Position numbers and translations under genes: made by a program. The notes beneath the pieces are model-generated. The model had not been told where the DNA came from. It saw only the letters and a program-made list of their open reading frames with translations, and did not search any database. From Anticarsia gemmatalis (Eukaryota; Arthropoda; Insecta; Lepidoptera; Erebidae): 64,000 nt of DNA. Where the stretch lies: the NCBI RefSeq assembly GCF_050436995.1, contig NC_134764.1:6386001-6450000 (forward strand), given 5' to 3'. Position 1 is the stretch's first letter. Each line of letters opens with the position of its first letter. This document shows positions 33,890-46,171 of this stretch, in pieces.

Positions 33890-34029
33890 TTAGGTCGGGG
33901 AAAAAGTCTTTTCGCATCATAGTATGTATGAACTTGTAATAAAATCTTTTCTTTACATAAAAAAGCTCGATATTTGGGTACCTCACGAGCTCACTGAAAG
34001 AAACCTAATGAACCGTGTACCCGACCTAA
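33890..34029. mobile_element. 140-bp mariner-type MITE just upstream of ABCA exon 1
   Basis: Its ends are TTAGGTCGGGGAAAAAG and (reverse complement) TTAGGTCGGGTACACGG, flanked by TA on both sides as expected for Tc1/mariner insertion. It begins 31 bp from the candidate splice acceptor of ABCA exon 1. Confidence 0.75.
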
Positions 34030-37000
34030 TATTTTAACTGCTGCAAAAAGCATTATATGGATGGACTTAAAATAATGACAATAACTTTGGCTGCAAATAG
34101 TCGATACAAAAGAAAGCGTTACACGTGGAACTCTACTTTTCTTCCAGTAATAATATTTTCTTTTTTTACTTACATATTGTTAAACTAAACACTCCTACAA
34201 TGACAAAAGAATACGTGTGTTTTATCAATGAAAACATTCAATTGATATTTTATCGTCTCAATGGAGTCAAGATCAAGAGACTATCTTTACCACTATTTAA
34301 ATATAAATGAAAGATTCTACAATTACTTCTCACGTAGGGGATATTATACTGTGCGTTACGATATCACTTTCAACTGTTATATAGAGTTATTATATTATGT
34401 CCGTGAGGTCATTATCCTATTATGTTATTGTAGATATATTAATAATAGGAACAGGAAAATAACAGGTCTATTGGATTCCATTGCTGAGGTGATAACACAA
34501 CATAGGTACTTTCTTCCGTTATGCGTTACCTGCAGTTTATAAAGAGTAGGTTTTGCATTTCACTGTTTTGAATTTATGTTTTATTTTAGAATATAACAAA
34601 TATTTTATTTCAATTCAGTGCTTGTCCCGGCTTGGCTTGGTTACTTTAAGGAAGAGAAAGGGAGAGTCGAGTATTCGTAACTTTTATTAAATTAACAATG
34701 CCCATTGAGTTTTAAATACGTTTTTTATAAGAAAACTTATAAAACCATGACGACGACTATACCTTAGTAGTTTTTAAAGCCGAGATATTGATTATTTTGC
34801 GTCTGTAGGGTCTTAGAGTGTGTGTTATGACAAAAGGCAAATAAATGTTAGTCTAAAAGCTCTAGAAGACATATTGGCATAGTTTTTGCGACAGTTATGT
34901 TGGCAACTGTATGTTTTTAGAAGAAATGCGTCAAGGGGATGTGTTGGCGTCATTCACAGAACAGCTGTTTGTTTATGTTAATTGTCCGTTCAGTTCACTT
35001 GTGGTTTTTTTGCTGATGCATTTAAAAGTTTGAGGAAAAGTCGCAAAGAGCAGGATATGTGTTGTCGGGAAATTTTGTCTAGTAAAAGCTATGCATTTGT
35101 TGGTCTGTTTTTCCAGTTTGTTTATTTTTCAGATAGTTATGTAGAGAATAGTCTATTTGTCACTTATCCGAAAGTAATTATTTTAGAGTCTTTTGTTTTA
35201 ATATGGTTGCTTAGCCGTCTAAATAATGTGTCTTAAAATTATTTTATAAATATTTAGATAAATATAGGTACTGTGTAATTCGTCGTAAAAACTGTATATT
35301 TTGCATGAAAATTGAGTCAGTCAACATTTTCATATTTTCAAACATATTTTTATTATTATTTTCGTCTGTGTATTTTAAATTACCCTCGGCATCTTTAATT
35401 GGAACAAGTTCAGAGATTTCTTTATTTCAAAACATTTTATAGCCAAGTAATTATCCAAAGTAGTTAAAACATTACAAATTAAGGTACTCATACAATACTA
35501 ATATCGATTCAATCGAGGGTTGTTTGTCCCTATCCCTCTACGCCTAGGGTCAGTCTGCATATTGAAGGGCCGAGCCCCTTTTGAAACCTACCTTTTAAAA
35601 CTGGACTTAACAAACGTATTTGGTTTATAAATTACAACGGCTAAATGTAGGGGTGTGCCGGCGCCTTTCCGTCGTGCATTTTGTATTGCAGGGGTCGTAG
35701 CAAGGGGAGCTTGTTGCCAAGCAGGAAAACCCTGTATCGATTTCTCAATTAATTTGTATGTACAGGTGTGTTCTTTATGACAGTAGAAAGGAACAGTCAT
35801 AAAGGCGCCGATAGTGAATATTTTGGTTGATTGAAAGCTTGTAGTGAAGTTAATATTTATGATTAAAATTTTGTTTCTGACTGTTTTATAAAATAAGTTA
35901 GTTAAAATGAGAAAGTACGTAACGTTTTATTTACGTAACGTGAAAATGTGCTAGGTCAAATTTTGGGAAACTACTATTTTATAAAACATCGTCTAAAAGA
36001 CATTTTCATCATTCTTAAAAGTCAAGTAATTAAAAAGTCGTTTTTAAAACACCGTTCAGTCGTCTGTAGTTTAAAACCAGTAAATAAATACTAACTTAAG
36101 GCATAAAGACACTCTCAAATCATACATTAATGAGAAATCATCATGGTCATTAAACGAAACAACTCAATCAAAGCAATGGAGGAAAAACTCCTAAAAATAT
36201 TACATTTCACAATAAACTTTTATTAATAAGCCATCAAATAAACGATAGTAAACTTCATCCATCAATAAATTAAGGCTATCACTGCTATATTCGCCGCGAT
36301 TGTAAATCTAATTAGAATAGGAAATGCGATAATTCTTTTCCTGTGCCTACGTCGGAAATCTTACAAGAGAAATGGATTTTCTTTATTTTTTCGACTGAAT
36401 GAAAATGTAGGTATTTCATATTTTTATTACTTGATATGACATGGTCATGAACTGTTATGTTTATACTTAGTATTTGTGTATATTTTATAAACTTATTAGG
36501 TAATGAGTACTTTAAAATTACACTTCTTTATAAAAACACGACTTCTTTGCATTGGGGTAGCAAAGAGCAGAGAACGCCACTTGGTACGATCGTTACAAAG
36601 TTCCCTTACTTTATTTACAAAAAAAAATTAAAGTTTTCCGTCATTTAATTATTCTCATAACATCGCGTCTTCTTTCGCTCTAAAAAAGTTTAGACAGAAG
36701 TGTAAAAGATACACCTACAAGCAATCACACATTGTTAGTCCCAACAGTGGGTAAATCAAACCCTGTCAGCTTGACAATTAGATCAAAATATTTTGTTCAT
36801 GCAGTAATTTTATTTCAGAGGACGAGAGCTCCCAAATAATTCAAGTAGTTAAATTATCTACCTGTCTATAATCTCACTCGTTAACTTGTATCAGTTTTAT
36901 AGCAGCATGTTTTTATGCGATGTGAGAGAACAAGGTTACGTGTGTAATGATGGATACTGCACAACTGCACATGTGTGATGACACGTGTCGTAAACACACT

Positions 37001-37158
37001 TGACACTTTGTTTTGTAACGTGTGGGTGGAAATATTATAGATATGAACTGTGCCCTGCAGTTGTAAATTTATTTAAAGCATGTTTTCGTGAGCCCAGTAA
37101 ATATGGTTGTGAAAATCTGCGAGAGGTTTTCAAATATTAATATAATATTAATATTTTT

Positions 37159-37408
37159 GGACAACTCACACACGGTCATTTGATTCCAAACTAAGCAGAG
37201 CTTGTACTATGGTAACCAAATAACTGATAAACATACTTATATACTTCTAAATACATACTTATATAGATACATTAACATCCAGCCTCAGAACAAATACTCG
37301 TGCTCATCACACAAAGATTTGTCCCGGGTGGGATTCGTACCCACCACACGCGGCGCTACGGTTATTGCGGCGAGGTGACCGCTTAAACCACTGCGCCAAA
37401 CGTGCAGT
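37159..37408 (-). mobile_element. tRNA-related SINE, family 2
   Basis: It is collinear with the copy at 19105-19350. It shows GGACAACTCACACACGGTCAT, CTAAGCAGAGCTTGTACTATGG, the B-box complement GGGATTCGTACCC and the A-box complement CACTGCGCCAAACGTGCAGT. Confidence 0.8.
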
Positions 37409-39098
37409 TTCGTTTCAAAGATCTTTACTAACGAATAAAAACAAATATTATCTTGTTTTGTTATACTTTGAATAGTCAAGTGCGACTTACATAAAATGCT
37501 ATAGCTTAGTTTATTTAAACCAGTGCTAAAGGAAGCTTACATCGAATTACTTCGTTAAAAATAGTACTTACTCGTCAGAGCTATGTTTTGTAAACCCGAA
37601 TAACATTGCTGACTTTCTGATAAACACTTTCTTTCAATGTTATTGTCATCAAAACATTACCGCCCTTGCAGTAGAATGAAAAGTTTAAAAATTTTAAACA
37701 TTAGATATTTAAACAGCGCACATTTTTTAACATACAAAAATGTCGTCAGCTAAAAATACAAAGTCACCGTTACGTCTCTATTTTAGAATGATTCACAAGA
37801 GCAAGTGGGTGTTCTTCCGGTAGCAGCAGGAACAAACCACGAATATAACAGATTACGCCTACTACACTCGTGTAATAATCTAGAACAAATAATTTAGCTT
37901 AAATGTTCACAGTCATTGTTCTACTCGTGTCTTACTCACTCACAGGATAATATATTATGTGTGTAAGTCATGTTACTAATATTATAAATGCGAAAATTTT
38001 GAGAATGGATGTATTTTTGCTTTTTCTGGCAAAAATTGCTGAAGTAATTTGAATGGAATTTCTTTTACAGTTTAATATTTTGGATACCTTTAACTCCGCA
38101 GGCGCTATGATAATATAGGGTTTAAAACAGTTTTTATAATAATTAAAAGTTTAATTGACTAGTGTAAGGACTGCAGGCCTAATCTCTTTTTCATTCGGAG
38201 AAGAGACCCTTGCTTACAGTAATTTGTAATATCATGTCAGTTACACAATGTAGAGCCATAATATCGAATCCACACAATGCTAGACTGACTAATATGACAT
38301 TATCCAATTGCCATTACCCATCAAAAAACTCACCCCCTAATCCTCAAAATCAGCGGTCAGGAAACTCCCACAAAGGACAGACATCACAATAATGTCAAAA
38401 TAAAATCAATAAATATCCATCGTTCACAAGCGACGAGGCAATTACTTCAGTGTCGATTACTTATCTAACTTTCATTGCCACTTACATTTAATAGCTTACA
38501 CTTAATTGTACTGAACTTGTTCTATAACACTTTTAATTAACTACTTCTTTGTAAATTGACCTTTTGTATAGCGATTCCGATAGCTTTGTGACCTATGGGA
38601 TTGTACTTGATGTAACATTATCCTTGTTATAGCCGAAGGCGTGGGCATAATCTGCTGTTTATTTTGTTGGTCCGATGTAATAGGAGACGGGCTTAATACA
38701 GATATTAAAGATATTATTGTAAACATCCCAAAGTGCCATCCCATCCCATCCAAAGAAAAATAAAATGAATCCCAATACTATAGCTTGGGTAAGCCGCAAA
38801 CTGAATTCAAATACCTCGTGATCAGAAGCCTTATACACTACCACTGAGACTAAAGGGATTGTCTGCATTGACCCATTGTCCAAAAATATTAATGTTTGCA
38901 ATAAAACAACTTTATTATCTATCTAGCTATGTATATCTAAAGTAGACGCTAGTTAGTCATATAAAAGAACTTATGTTCCTTGTCAGTCTCGCTAGTCTGC
39001 TTACTTCATTGCCTATTCTTAATACAAAGACTTCGTACAATCGTGACTCCAAAACTTTTTTCTGTAAAAGTCGGATAAGAAAATTGCTAGTGTTTCAT

Positions 39099-39332
39099 AT
39101 CTATACTAATATTTAATTAATAATTTGTTTGAACGCGCTAATCTCAGAAACTACTGGTCCGATTTTAAAAAATATTTCAGTGTTAGATAGCCCATTTATC
39201 GAGGAAGGCTATAGGTTATATCACGCTACGACTAATAGGAACAGAATACCAGTAAAAAATATTACAAAAACGTGGAAATTTTGACCCATTCTCTCTTATG
39301 TGACGCAAGCGAAGTTGCGCGAGTCAGCTAGT
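39099..39332 (-). mobile_element. RTE/SINE-type retroelement fragment, inverted partner of 3567-3835
   Basis: The reverse complement begins CTAGCTGACTCGCGCAACTTCG and contains GGGTCAAAATTTCC, GCCTATAGCCTTCCTCGATAAA, TTAGCGCGTTCAAAC and a terminal TTAGTATAGAT. Confidence 0.6.
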
Positions 39333-40000
39333 AATACATAAATATGATCTGTTATTCACAGATAAATGTTCATAATCGTCCTTGACCTATCTTTGAATTG
39401 GCACGATGGTGCCATGACGCAGGCAGTTATAGAGTTATGGGCATTATGGTGATGTGGGCATGGTATCCAAGGCGCGCCCGCTGCACCCAAGTGGTCATGG
39501 TCGACGTAACACAATGGTTACTAATAAGCAACGGATATAATGCTAATGGAGACATTAGTATGGATTATTACGATAGGAGAATTTATGTGGGCTCGTTTTC
39601 TGTGCTTGTACTTATAGTGGTACTTTTTTGGTGAAATAAGTTGTGAAAGTAGAAATGCGAGTAGAACAATTTTGTTATTTTCAATTTCTCTATTTCTGTG
39701 ATATTCAGGCCAATCTTATTAGTAGTCCAATTTATATTTCGGAACAATTAAGAGTATGTTTGTTTTACACAATATTTTGTATTGATCTTAGCAACTTTTT
39801 TAACAATTTGCATTTCTAATTAAACATTGAATTTTTTATTAAACATTAACATTGAAAATTGCATTTCTATATGCTTATGCATCTTTTGGTCTTCAGTTTT
39901 ACATCTAGTCAAAGACACATTATACGTTATCAAATAAAAATCCTAGCCCAATAATAAAAGTTTTCTCATGTAAAACAGAATGTTGCCGGTCCGCCGTGGT

Positions 40001-40016
40001 CCCACGGTGGGCGCCA
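40001..40016 (-). other. LTR-retrotransposon PBS-like motif
   Basis: CCCACGGTGGGCGCCA resembles the 3' end of lysine tRNA plus CCA. Read on the minus strand it would be a primer-binding site. No LTR boundary is resolved. Confidence 0.3.
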
Positions 40017-40238
40017 CTAATGATTTCAAACGTAATTATAGTCGTAATTAAAACCGACACCGCTCTGAACTTCGTTGTCTATGACACGGTATCCATCAAA
40101 GTAATGTAATTACTTTGTATATTCATTACTTGTACTTATTTATGCGCATAGTTTAATGTTTAATGGGAAATATGGCTGTTTTAACACTAGTATTTAGCTG
40201 TTGTACGTTTTGTGACAAAAAGGTATTCAGAGAGTTCC

Positions 40239-40502
40239 TTTTAAAAGACAATTCCCCCACTCACAATTGCTCTTGTGTCGCAGGGACTTTTACAAACATA
40301 CAAACAACGGACGCAAAGTACTACCAGACACGAAACAACAACTTGTGAAACGCACGATTCCCACACGGAGCAATTATTTTTGCGATCCACAAAAATAATT
40401 GTTTCGGGTCTGTTTGTAATTTGTGACCGTGTTTGTATGTTTGTAAGAGTCCCCGCGACACAAGAGCAATTCTTAATGCGGGAGTTGTTCTTTTAAAAAG
40501 AA
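40239..40502. mobile_element. Two SINE family 1 copies joined head to head
   Basis: A minus-oriented SINE body (40239 to about 40352, tail complement AATTCCCCCACTCACAATTGC) abuts a plus-oriented body (about 40355-40502, ending GGGAGTTGTTCTTTTAAAAAG). Only a B-box scrap remains at the junction. The pair makes an imperfect palindrome of about 260 bp. Confidence 0.7.
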
Positions 40503-40878
40503 AAAAACGAATAGGAAAAGTATACTAATAATTTGTAGTGAGTAGGTATAGAGCACCAATTTCTATCGGCGATATGCAACTCGGCTATGTAATGAAAGGT
40601 CAACTTTTTATAGGAAACACGTGACAGTTATTTTTACAGTTTTTTTCGGATTTGGTCGTAATTTGTGTCCGTTGTTAGTATGATTGTAAGAGTCCCGCGA
40701 CACAAGATCAATTCCTAATGCGAGAGTTGTCTTTTTAAAAAGAAAGAAAAGAATAGAAAAAGTATACAAATAATTTGTAGCGAGTAGGTATAGAGCACCA
40801 ATTTCTATCGGCGATATGCAACTCTGCTATGTAATGAAAGGTCAACTTTTTATAGGAAACACGTGACAGTTATTTTTA
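40405..40878. repeat. Tandem duplication, period about 242 bp
   Basis: 40405-40646 and 40647-40878 match closely: the SINE 3' half (GTCCCCGCGACACAAGA), then unique-looking sequence (AGTAGGTATAGAGCACCAATTT, TCGGCGATATGCAACTC, ATGAAAGGTCAACTTTTTAT, AGGAAACACGTGACAGTTATT). It arose after the SINE insertion. Confidence 0.8.
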
Positions 40879-41407
40879 TGTCAAATGTCATTTGTTATTT
40901 GCAATGACGTGTGTCTCTCTATTTTCGTTGTAGTTAACTATTTAAATACCGTGAGCGCGTGTGTTTAATTACTTGTATTTAATAATAATCTAGATGTAAA
41001 TATTTCATTCACAGTTGAATTTTATACGTAGTAAAAGATACGTTTTATGATAATCTCAACAAATGCATGGATAGATCCGCGGTTACATATGCACTTGCAA
41101 AGATTTCAGGTGCATGAGCCCGACAATGATATATTGTTATTAAAATTTGGAAATATTTCACATTCATCAAGTCAATTGACGAGATTCAAAAGGAAATAGC
41201 TTAAAATATATTATGGCATTTTACTCATTCTTTAGCTAAAAACATAACGTGCAACTTTAACGAGGCAGAAATCTCCGAATTGATAAAGACAGTCCACTAC
41301 ATTTAAAAAAACAGTTCACTACATTTTTTCAGTATTTCGAGTTGCAATTTCGCTGATAACAGTATTAAAACAACAAAACTAGTGAAAAATACCCCAAAAA
41401 CTGTAAC

Positions 41408-41519
41408 CTCCGGTTTCCGAGTACATTTAGCGGTAGTTTATCTATTTAATAGCGTTTAAACTCATACAAAAATCGCTATTGAATAGATAAACTGCCGCTA
41501 AATGTACTCAGAAACCGGG
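41408..41519. mobile_element. 112-bp foldback MITE, second copy
   Basis: CTCCGGTTTCCGAGTACATTT at the left pairs with AAATGTACTCAGAAACCGGG at the right. The inner arms GCGGTAGTTTATCTATT and AATAGATAAACTGCCGC also pair. It is the same family as 14316-14428. Confidence 0.75.
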
Positions 41520-41614
41520 CATTAGATAAGTACTTGAATATCACAATACCTTGATAATTCCTGACATATCTGTGAAACTGCACATAGTGTCACGGGATGA
41601 CTGAAAGCTGATAA

Positions 41615-41959
41615 CTAAGCGTCAGTCGTCGAGAGTACAATATACAGTGCATAGACCCACAGACCCTCGTAGGACATGCGCAAATCCCTTTTACAATTCG
41701 CAAGTGATTGTGTGTGTGCAAGTAATAACTCACACATCGGGTTTATAGAGGGGTATGCGAGACGGTTATATTGATTCATGAGAGCTTCATCCCCTTTATT
41801 TAAATAGCTAGGTACAGTCCAGACATATTGAAGTGGATTAATTAGTATTCCATTCTCCCCAATTTGTGTATAAGGGATGCCTGCCTCGGTATGTATTGTC
41901 CCCGCTTTCAATGTATCGACGGCAGATAAAGGGATGTTTCGTATGATTTTATTTGGCAT
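41615..41959 (-). CDS. Unrecognised 114-codon open frame
   Basis: It starts at a real ATG in fair context (AAAACATGCC) and ends in TAG. The composition is protein-like (NPLQYVWTVPSYLNKGDEAL is a representative stretch) with no signal peptide or clear membrane helix. No family is recognised and no splice partner is convincing. It could be a young gene, a decayed viral or transposon remnant, or chance; in 64 kb of AT-rich DNA about one open frame this long is expected at random. Confidence 0.2.
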   Translation of the reverse strand: MPNKIIRNIPLSAVDTLKAGTIHTEAGIPYTQIGENGILINPLQYVWTVPSYLNKGDEALMNQYNRLAYPSINPMCELLLAHTQSLANCKRDLRMSYEGLWVYALYIVLSTTDA

Positions 41960-42545
41960 GTTTTTAAATATTGTAGAGTAATATTAACTACTTTAGTACA
42001 TACATTTAAATATAATATGACGCCTGTTATACTCGAAGGCGTAGAGGTATGAACATGTTTGCAATTAACAATGTTAGTCCCATATAATAGGAAGCCAGCC
42101 TATAGCCATTAACCGGGCGCGTTACCAAACTCCGGGCTACTACTAAAAGTAATTTAATGTAAATTGGAAAGAAGACCAATAGTACTTTGCCTTACCTGAG
42201 AATGGAGCCTGAAACCTTATGATAAGCAATCGGATACACTAACGAGTACTAGAGTAGGTAAGTATTTATAAAGTGTACGTAAAACGGTGTCTAACGGTCT
42301 TTGACCCCTCGACATGTAAGTAACAGAGTGCGTGACCTCTGTACTCTATATGTAGACAAAGTTAGAATTTCGATACCTGAAGCCAACGCACTTGACTACA
42401 CCAATTGAGACTAACCAATATTATAACTGCAAAAGTGTGAGAATGGATGTATGTACTATTATTGACACAACACGCAAAGAGAATTGAACGTTTTTGAATG
42501 GCTTGTGATATATACACATTATTACACATAGTTTATTATAACCTA

Positions 42546-42679
42546 TAGCGCGATTCTGTACAGTCAGTACTATCGAGTATCGAGAGTATGATATTTATAA
42601 TGAGCTGCAAAAATAGTTCCTATTTCTCGGTAGTTAGTAAGTTGTTGATAGTCCATATTGGTATTATAGAATCGCGCTA
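42546..42679. mobile_element. MITE of the GCGATTCT family
   Basis: It begins TAGCGCGATTCT and ends AGAATCGCGCTA (12-bp perfect inverted ends). The subterminal TCGAGTATCGAGAGT block is shared with other copies. Confidence 0.75.
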
Positions 42680-42695
42680 CTGAATTAACGAGTAA

Positions 42696-42842
42696 CCCTC
42701 TTATTCATTAAACTACATGAAGTTATGAAAGGCTTATAAAGTGTTTTGTTTCTTTTACTCCTTAGCAAAATGAAAGAGAGAAAACATATTTTAGTAGTGG
42801 TTTAACTAAAATACGTTTATAGTGTGTGTATGAATAAGAGGG
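42696..42842. mobile_element. 147-bp MITE, PIF/Harbinger-like
   Basis: It begins CCCTCTTATTCAT and ends ATGAATAAGAGGG, with TAA flanking both ends. It is the partner of the 147-bp element at 28471-28617 in the opposite orientation. It lies 16 bp from the GCGATTCT-family MITE at 42546. Confidence 0.8.
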
Positions 42843-43009
42843 TAAGACTACTACCTACTACTCTTTACCCCGAGAAATCTTTTCAAGCGGCGTCGTAAGC
42901 AGAACTTCCCTATAAATATGTAAATCGCTAACACAAAGTAATTCGGTGGAGTATCACAGTACTTATATCAGGTTGATTAGCCAGATAATGTCAAGCGGGG
43001 GTCCTATGA

Positions 43010-43110
43010 AGGCGGTGATCAGTTAAGCGGGTGACGTCAGCGTCGCGTTCACTTGTTTTACTCAATCGATACTGAAAGGTCGCTGTGGCCCGCGCGGCCC
43101 GCGTTACAAT
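43010..43110. promoter_or_regulatory. CpG-containing GC-rich patch with CRE-like TGACGTCA
   Basis: A locally GC-rich stretch within AT-rich DNA has a TGACGTCA palindrome at about 43032-43039 and CGCGCGGCCCGCG-type CpG clusters. It could be a promoter or enhancer of the downstream minus-strand ABCA gene; this is inference from composition only. Confidence 0.25.
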
Positions 43111-43203
43111 GTCACAGAGTGACAAATACCGTACAACTTTTTCGGTGTTTCTTAGATGCAAAGTTGCAGATATTCTTATTACTTTCTCTATGAAAGGCCC
43201 AGT

Positions 43204-43326
43204 TGCGCGATTCTGTATGACAATCTGATCAGCGCCTCCGACGGGCGTCGTAGTTACTATTTTGGCAGTACATTCTAAATGTCAAACTTTCGATACTCGA
43301 CAGTACCGACTGTACAGAATCGTGCT
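43204..43326. mobile_element. MITE of the GCGATTCT family
   Basis: The ends are GCGCGATTCTGTA and TACAGAATCGTGC. The internal blocks GATCAGCGCCTCCGACG, TACTATTTTGGCAGTACATTCT and TCGATACTCGACAGTACCGAC match copies at 14012 and 25268. Confidence 0.7.
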
Positions 43327-44634
43327 TCTGATCAAATACCCACGGAAGAAATGTGAACCGCCTACGTTGCCAGCAAGAGGCTCCTTCAACCAAAAAAACT
43401 ACATTTATATGCGGTATTATATTTTTAGTTAAATAACTGCATAATGCATATGGATTGTTATTGTTGACACTTAAATACCGTAGCAATAAATAACACCATT
43501 GATTGGAAAAGTGAAACCAAAACAATTAATCCTATGAACATTTCTTGATGGGCTTATTGTTTATTACTGGTATTTTCAGAAACCAACATCACTTGGCCTA
43601 GAGAATCTTCATTTCTAAATACAGAGAATGTTAGTACTACTGCTGGCACAAAATAAATAAGTTTATATTTTTATTTAGTTTTCTGTATCGGACACATAGC
43701 CGGGCGAGAGTGGAAGGGTGATATGGGTAGACGCGGCAGACAGGAAGGTGTTGATTAACGAGGGTGATTCGCACCCCAGTCAGATATATTGACAGACACA
43801 CTTTAATGGACTGCCCGATGAACACCCGGAAACACTATCTGACTTTATTTATTTAAGTTTTAAGTGGAAATAAACGATAAAAGAACGTATATTGTTTATA
43901 TAATAGAAAACGGGAATAAACGCGAACTCCCATTTTACCTTGAAAGGCCTCATTCCCGTATACTATTTTATATTAATCATGCAACGCGAAAGTTTAAAAT
44001 CGTATTTATTTTGCTGTTAATTTAATTAAGATCATTAACCAACTTTTAAAATGTTTTCATGTCACCGTTTGTAAAAGAGGCGAGTCTATTGTCTTTTCTG
44101 GCCACCCTATAGGCCTTAACAAATGCCCCTGCTATTGACAATATAAAAAGTCCGACTATATCTACTTAATCTTGATCTCAAAACCGAGATCCCGTAATCA
44201 GTAGTCGTAATACTCAGATCATAGAAGGAGTTTTATAAATACTGCTTAATATTATTTTTTTGCAATGTAACATTAAATGTGACAAATACAGTTAAAGATT
44301 AGTTCTATTTTGAGCAACTAAAAGTATGACTCTTAAACAATTTAACACTAATACTTTTAATTTGTAGCTCGAACAATGTCGCCTACGCATCTATGCTTTT
44401 ATTAAAACTTAGATAAAAATACTCTACGTGATGCCATTTTCAACTCAATTGTTACTAGTTAGTAAATCTAGAAATATACTAGAAAATTGTCAAGAGGCGA
44501 GTTAGTAGAACAAAGATATACCTACTAGTAAATGGCTGAATACTGGCTCTCAATTTTTTGTTTATCACGTTCTGCCACTGATACTTTGACATGTGTTTTA
44601 GCCATAGATAAACTTTGAGCAGCACTTAAGCAGA

Positions 44635-44799
44635 GGAATGATTCTCTACAGTCTGTAATATTGAGTATCGACAGTCTTATATGTATAACGTAGGGCAAAA
44701 GTAGTTTTTATGGCGATCGTTAAAGGCGCTGATCAGATTTTTATACAAAACTTCTCGATAGTCTAGCTAGATAGTCAATAATGGTAGAGAATCGCGCTA
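44635..44799. mobile_element. MITE of the GCGATTCT family
   Basis: The ends are ATGATTCTCTACAGTC and GGTAGAGAATCGCGCT. It contains TTGAGTATCGACAGT and GGCGCTGATCAGATTTTTAT blocks shared with the other copies. Confidence 0.65.
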
Positions 44800-45725
44800 C
44801 TGAATTAACAATGGAGAAGTTTTTTGGTCATCTGTGTTAAATGCCTACCAAAACTTAATGCCACTTAATTTGTCTAAGAATAAAAGGTCAAATTCCCTTT
44901 GATACAACGTGATATATGAATCCAATAAATATCCATACGACTTAATGATATTTCTGCATGTCGATATACAATAAAATCTAACAAAATTAACGTACAATAT
45001 ATGAATATATACGTGTCAATTTACTGAAAGTGTCGAGCAACTCACACGCGAGAGCCTGTCAGCTTTCCATCTATTTATAGCCCACAGTTCAATGACTTCT
45101 AAAAGTTTTCAACACTGAATTACGAGCTAATACTGACCGTATATTTTATTAAAATATGCAGAAAACTCTAACGGCTTCGAGCGAATATTTCCAAAAACTT
45201 ATGACTTTATTGAATGGAGTCATAATTTACGTTAATAGGGCTATTTATAATAGAAAATTGAGATTCCAGGAATAAGTCAATGTTTGGGCTTCGAGGTTTA
45301 ACATATCCATTTGTGTGTTATAAAGTTGGCAAAGAGTATAATTTATAAGTAAGAATTTCCATGGGTTAGCGCATTATGTATAAACAAGTTAATACGAATT
45401 GCAGGATCGGAAATTGTTCGATAAGTTTTATCAAAATTCATGTTTTTCACCAAACCTTAATTTAAGATTATTTTCAGTCGATAATCTTTCAGTCACACTT
45501 ATCTTCTCATATTTTCGTTAAGACAAATTTTTACAGAATGATTTACAAATATTGCTCCTTCATCCATTACACTGTGCCTCTCATCTATTAGAGGTAAATC
45601 GTGGATAAACAACTCTTATCTTTAACTTTTCCCGTGAAAAAAGCCACCTAAAAAAGTAATGCACGTCCAAAGAGTTTTTCATAGTTGCACCACTATATTT
45701 GGTACACTGTGACAATGTTTATCAT

Positions 45726-46133
45726 TCACGTCACGTTACAGCTGACACTAATAAATTCAGTGGAGCGAATCCCCCGGCTTGGATACAGAGCGGTGATTCC
45801 ACTCGTTATGGATTTATACTGATATTCTGATAGTATGATATTCACTTTTTCGTTAGCATATGGCTGGATTAAACTTTTACTAGACGTAGAATTGTAATAT
45901 AAAGAAAAGGAGCCAAGACTGACTAATTTTAAAGTGTAAAAATTGAGACAAAAAACTGGTATTTCGGTATTGATTTGTTCGATATAACGATCTCTGGCCG
46001 TTTCTCCCTCTGCGTTGAAAAGATTTACCGTGGTAAAATCTATCTTAAGTGTTAATTCAGGTTCTAATCTATCTGTATGCCGAACTTTATCAAAGTCTAC
46101 TAAGTAGTTTTTGCGTAAAAGTGTTGCAAACAT
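45726..46133 (-). CDS. Unrecognised open frame of about 135 codons
   Basis: It is the longest open frame outside the annotated genes and repeats. It is open from 46148, but the first ATG is at 46131-46133 and the stop is TGA at 45726-45728. The product is mixed-charge with no obvious membrane helix (AEGETARDRYIEQINTE is representative). No family is recognised. Sitting alone amid repeats, it could be a decayed insertion of viral or transposon origin, a small gene, or chance. Confidence 0.25.
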   Translation of the reverse strand: MFATLLRKNYLVDFDKVRHTDRLEPELTLKIDFTTVNLFNAEGETARDRYIEQINTEIPVFCLNFYTLKLVSLGSFSLYYNSTSSKSLIQPYANEKVNIILSEYQYKSITSGITALYPSRGIRSTEFISVSCNVT

Positions 46134-46171
46134 CCATTCATCTATCAATTCAAACTTTTATATTAGTTGTA

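Noticed and set aside
34982..35236. 84-codon plus-strand open frame
   Set aside because: Hydrophobic AT-rich translation, no family and no partner exons; length is within chance expectation.
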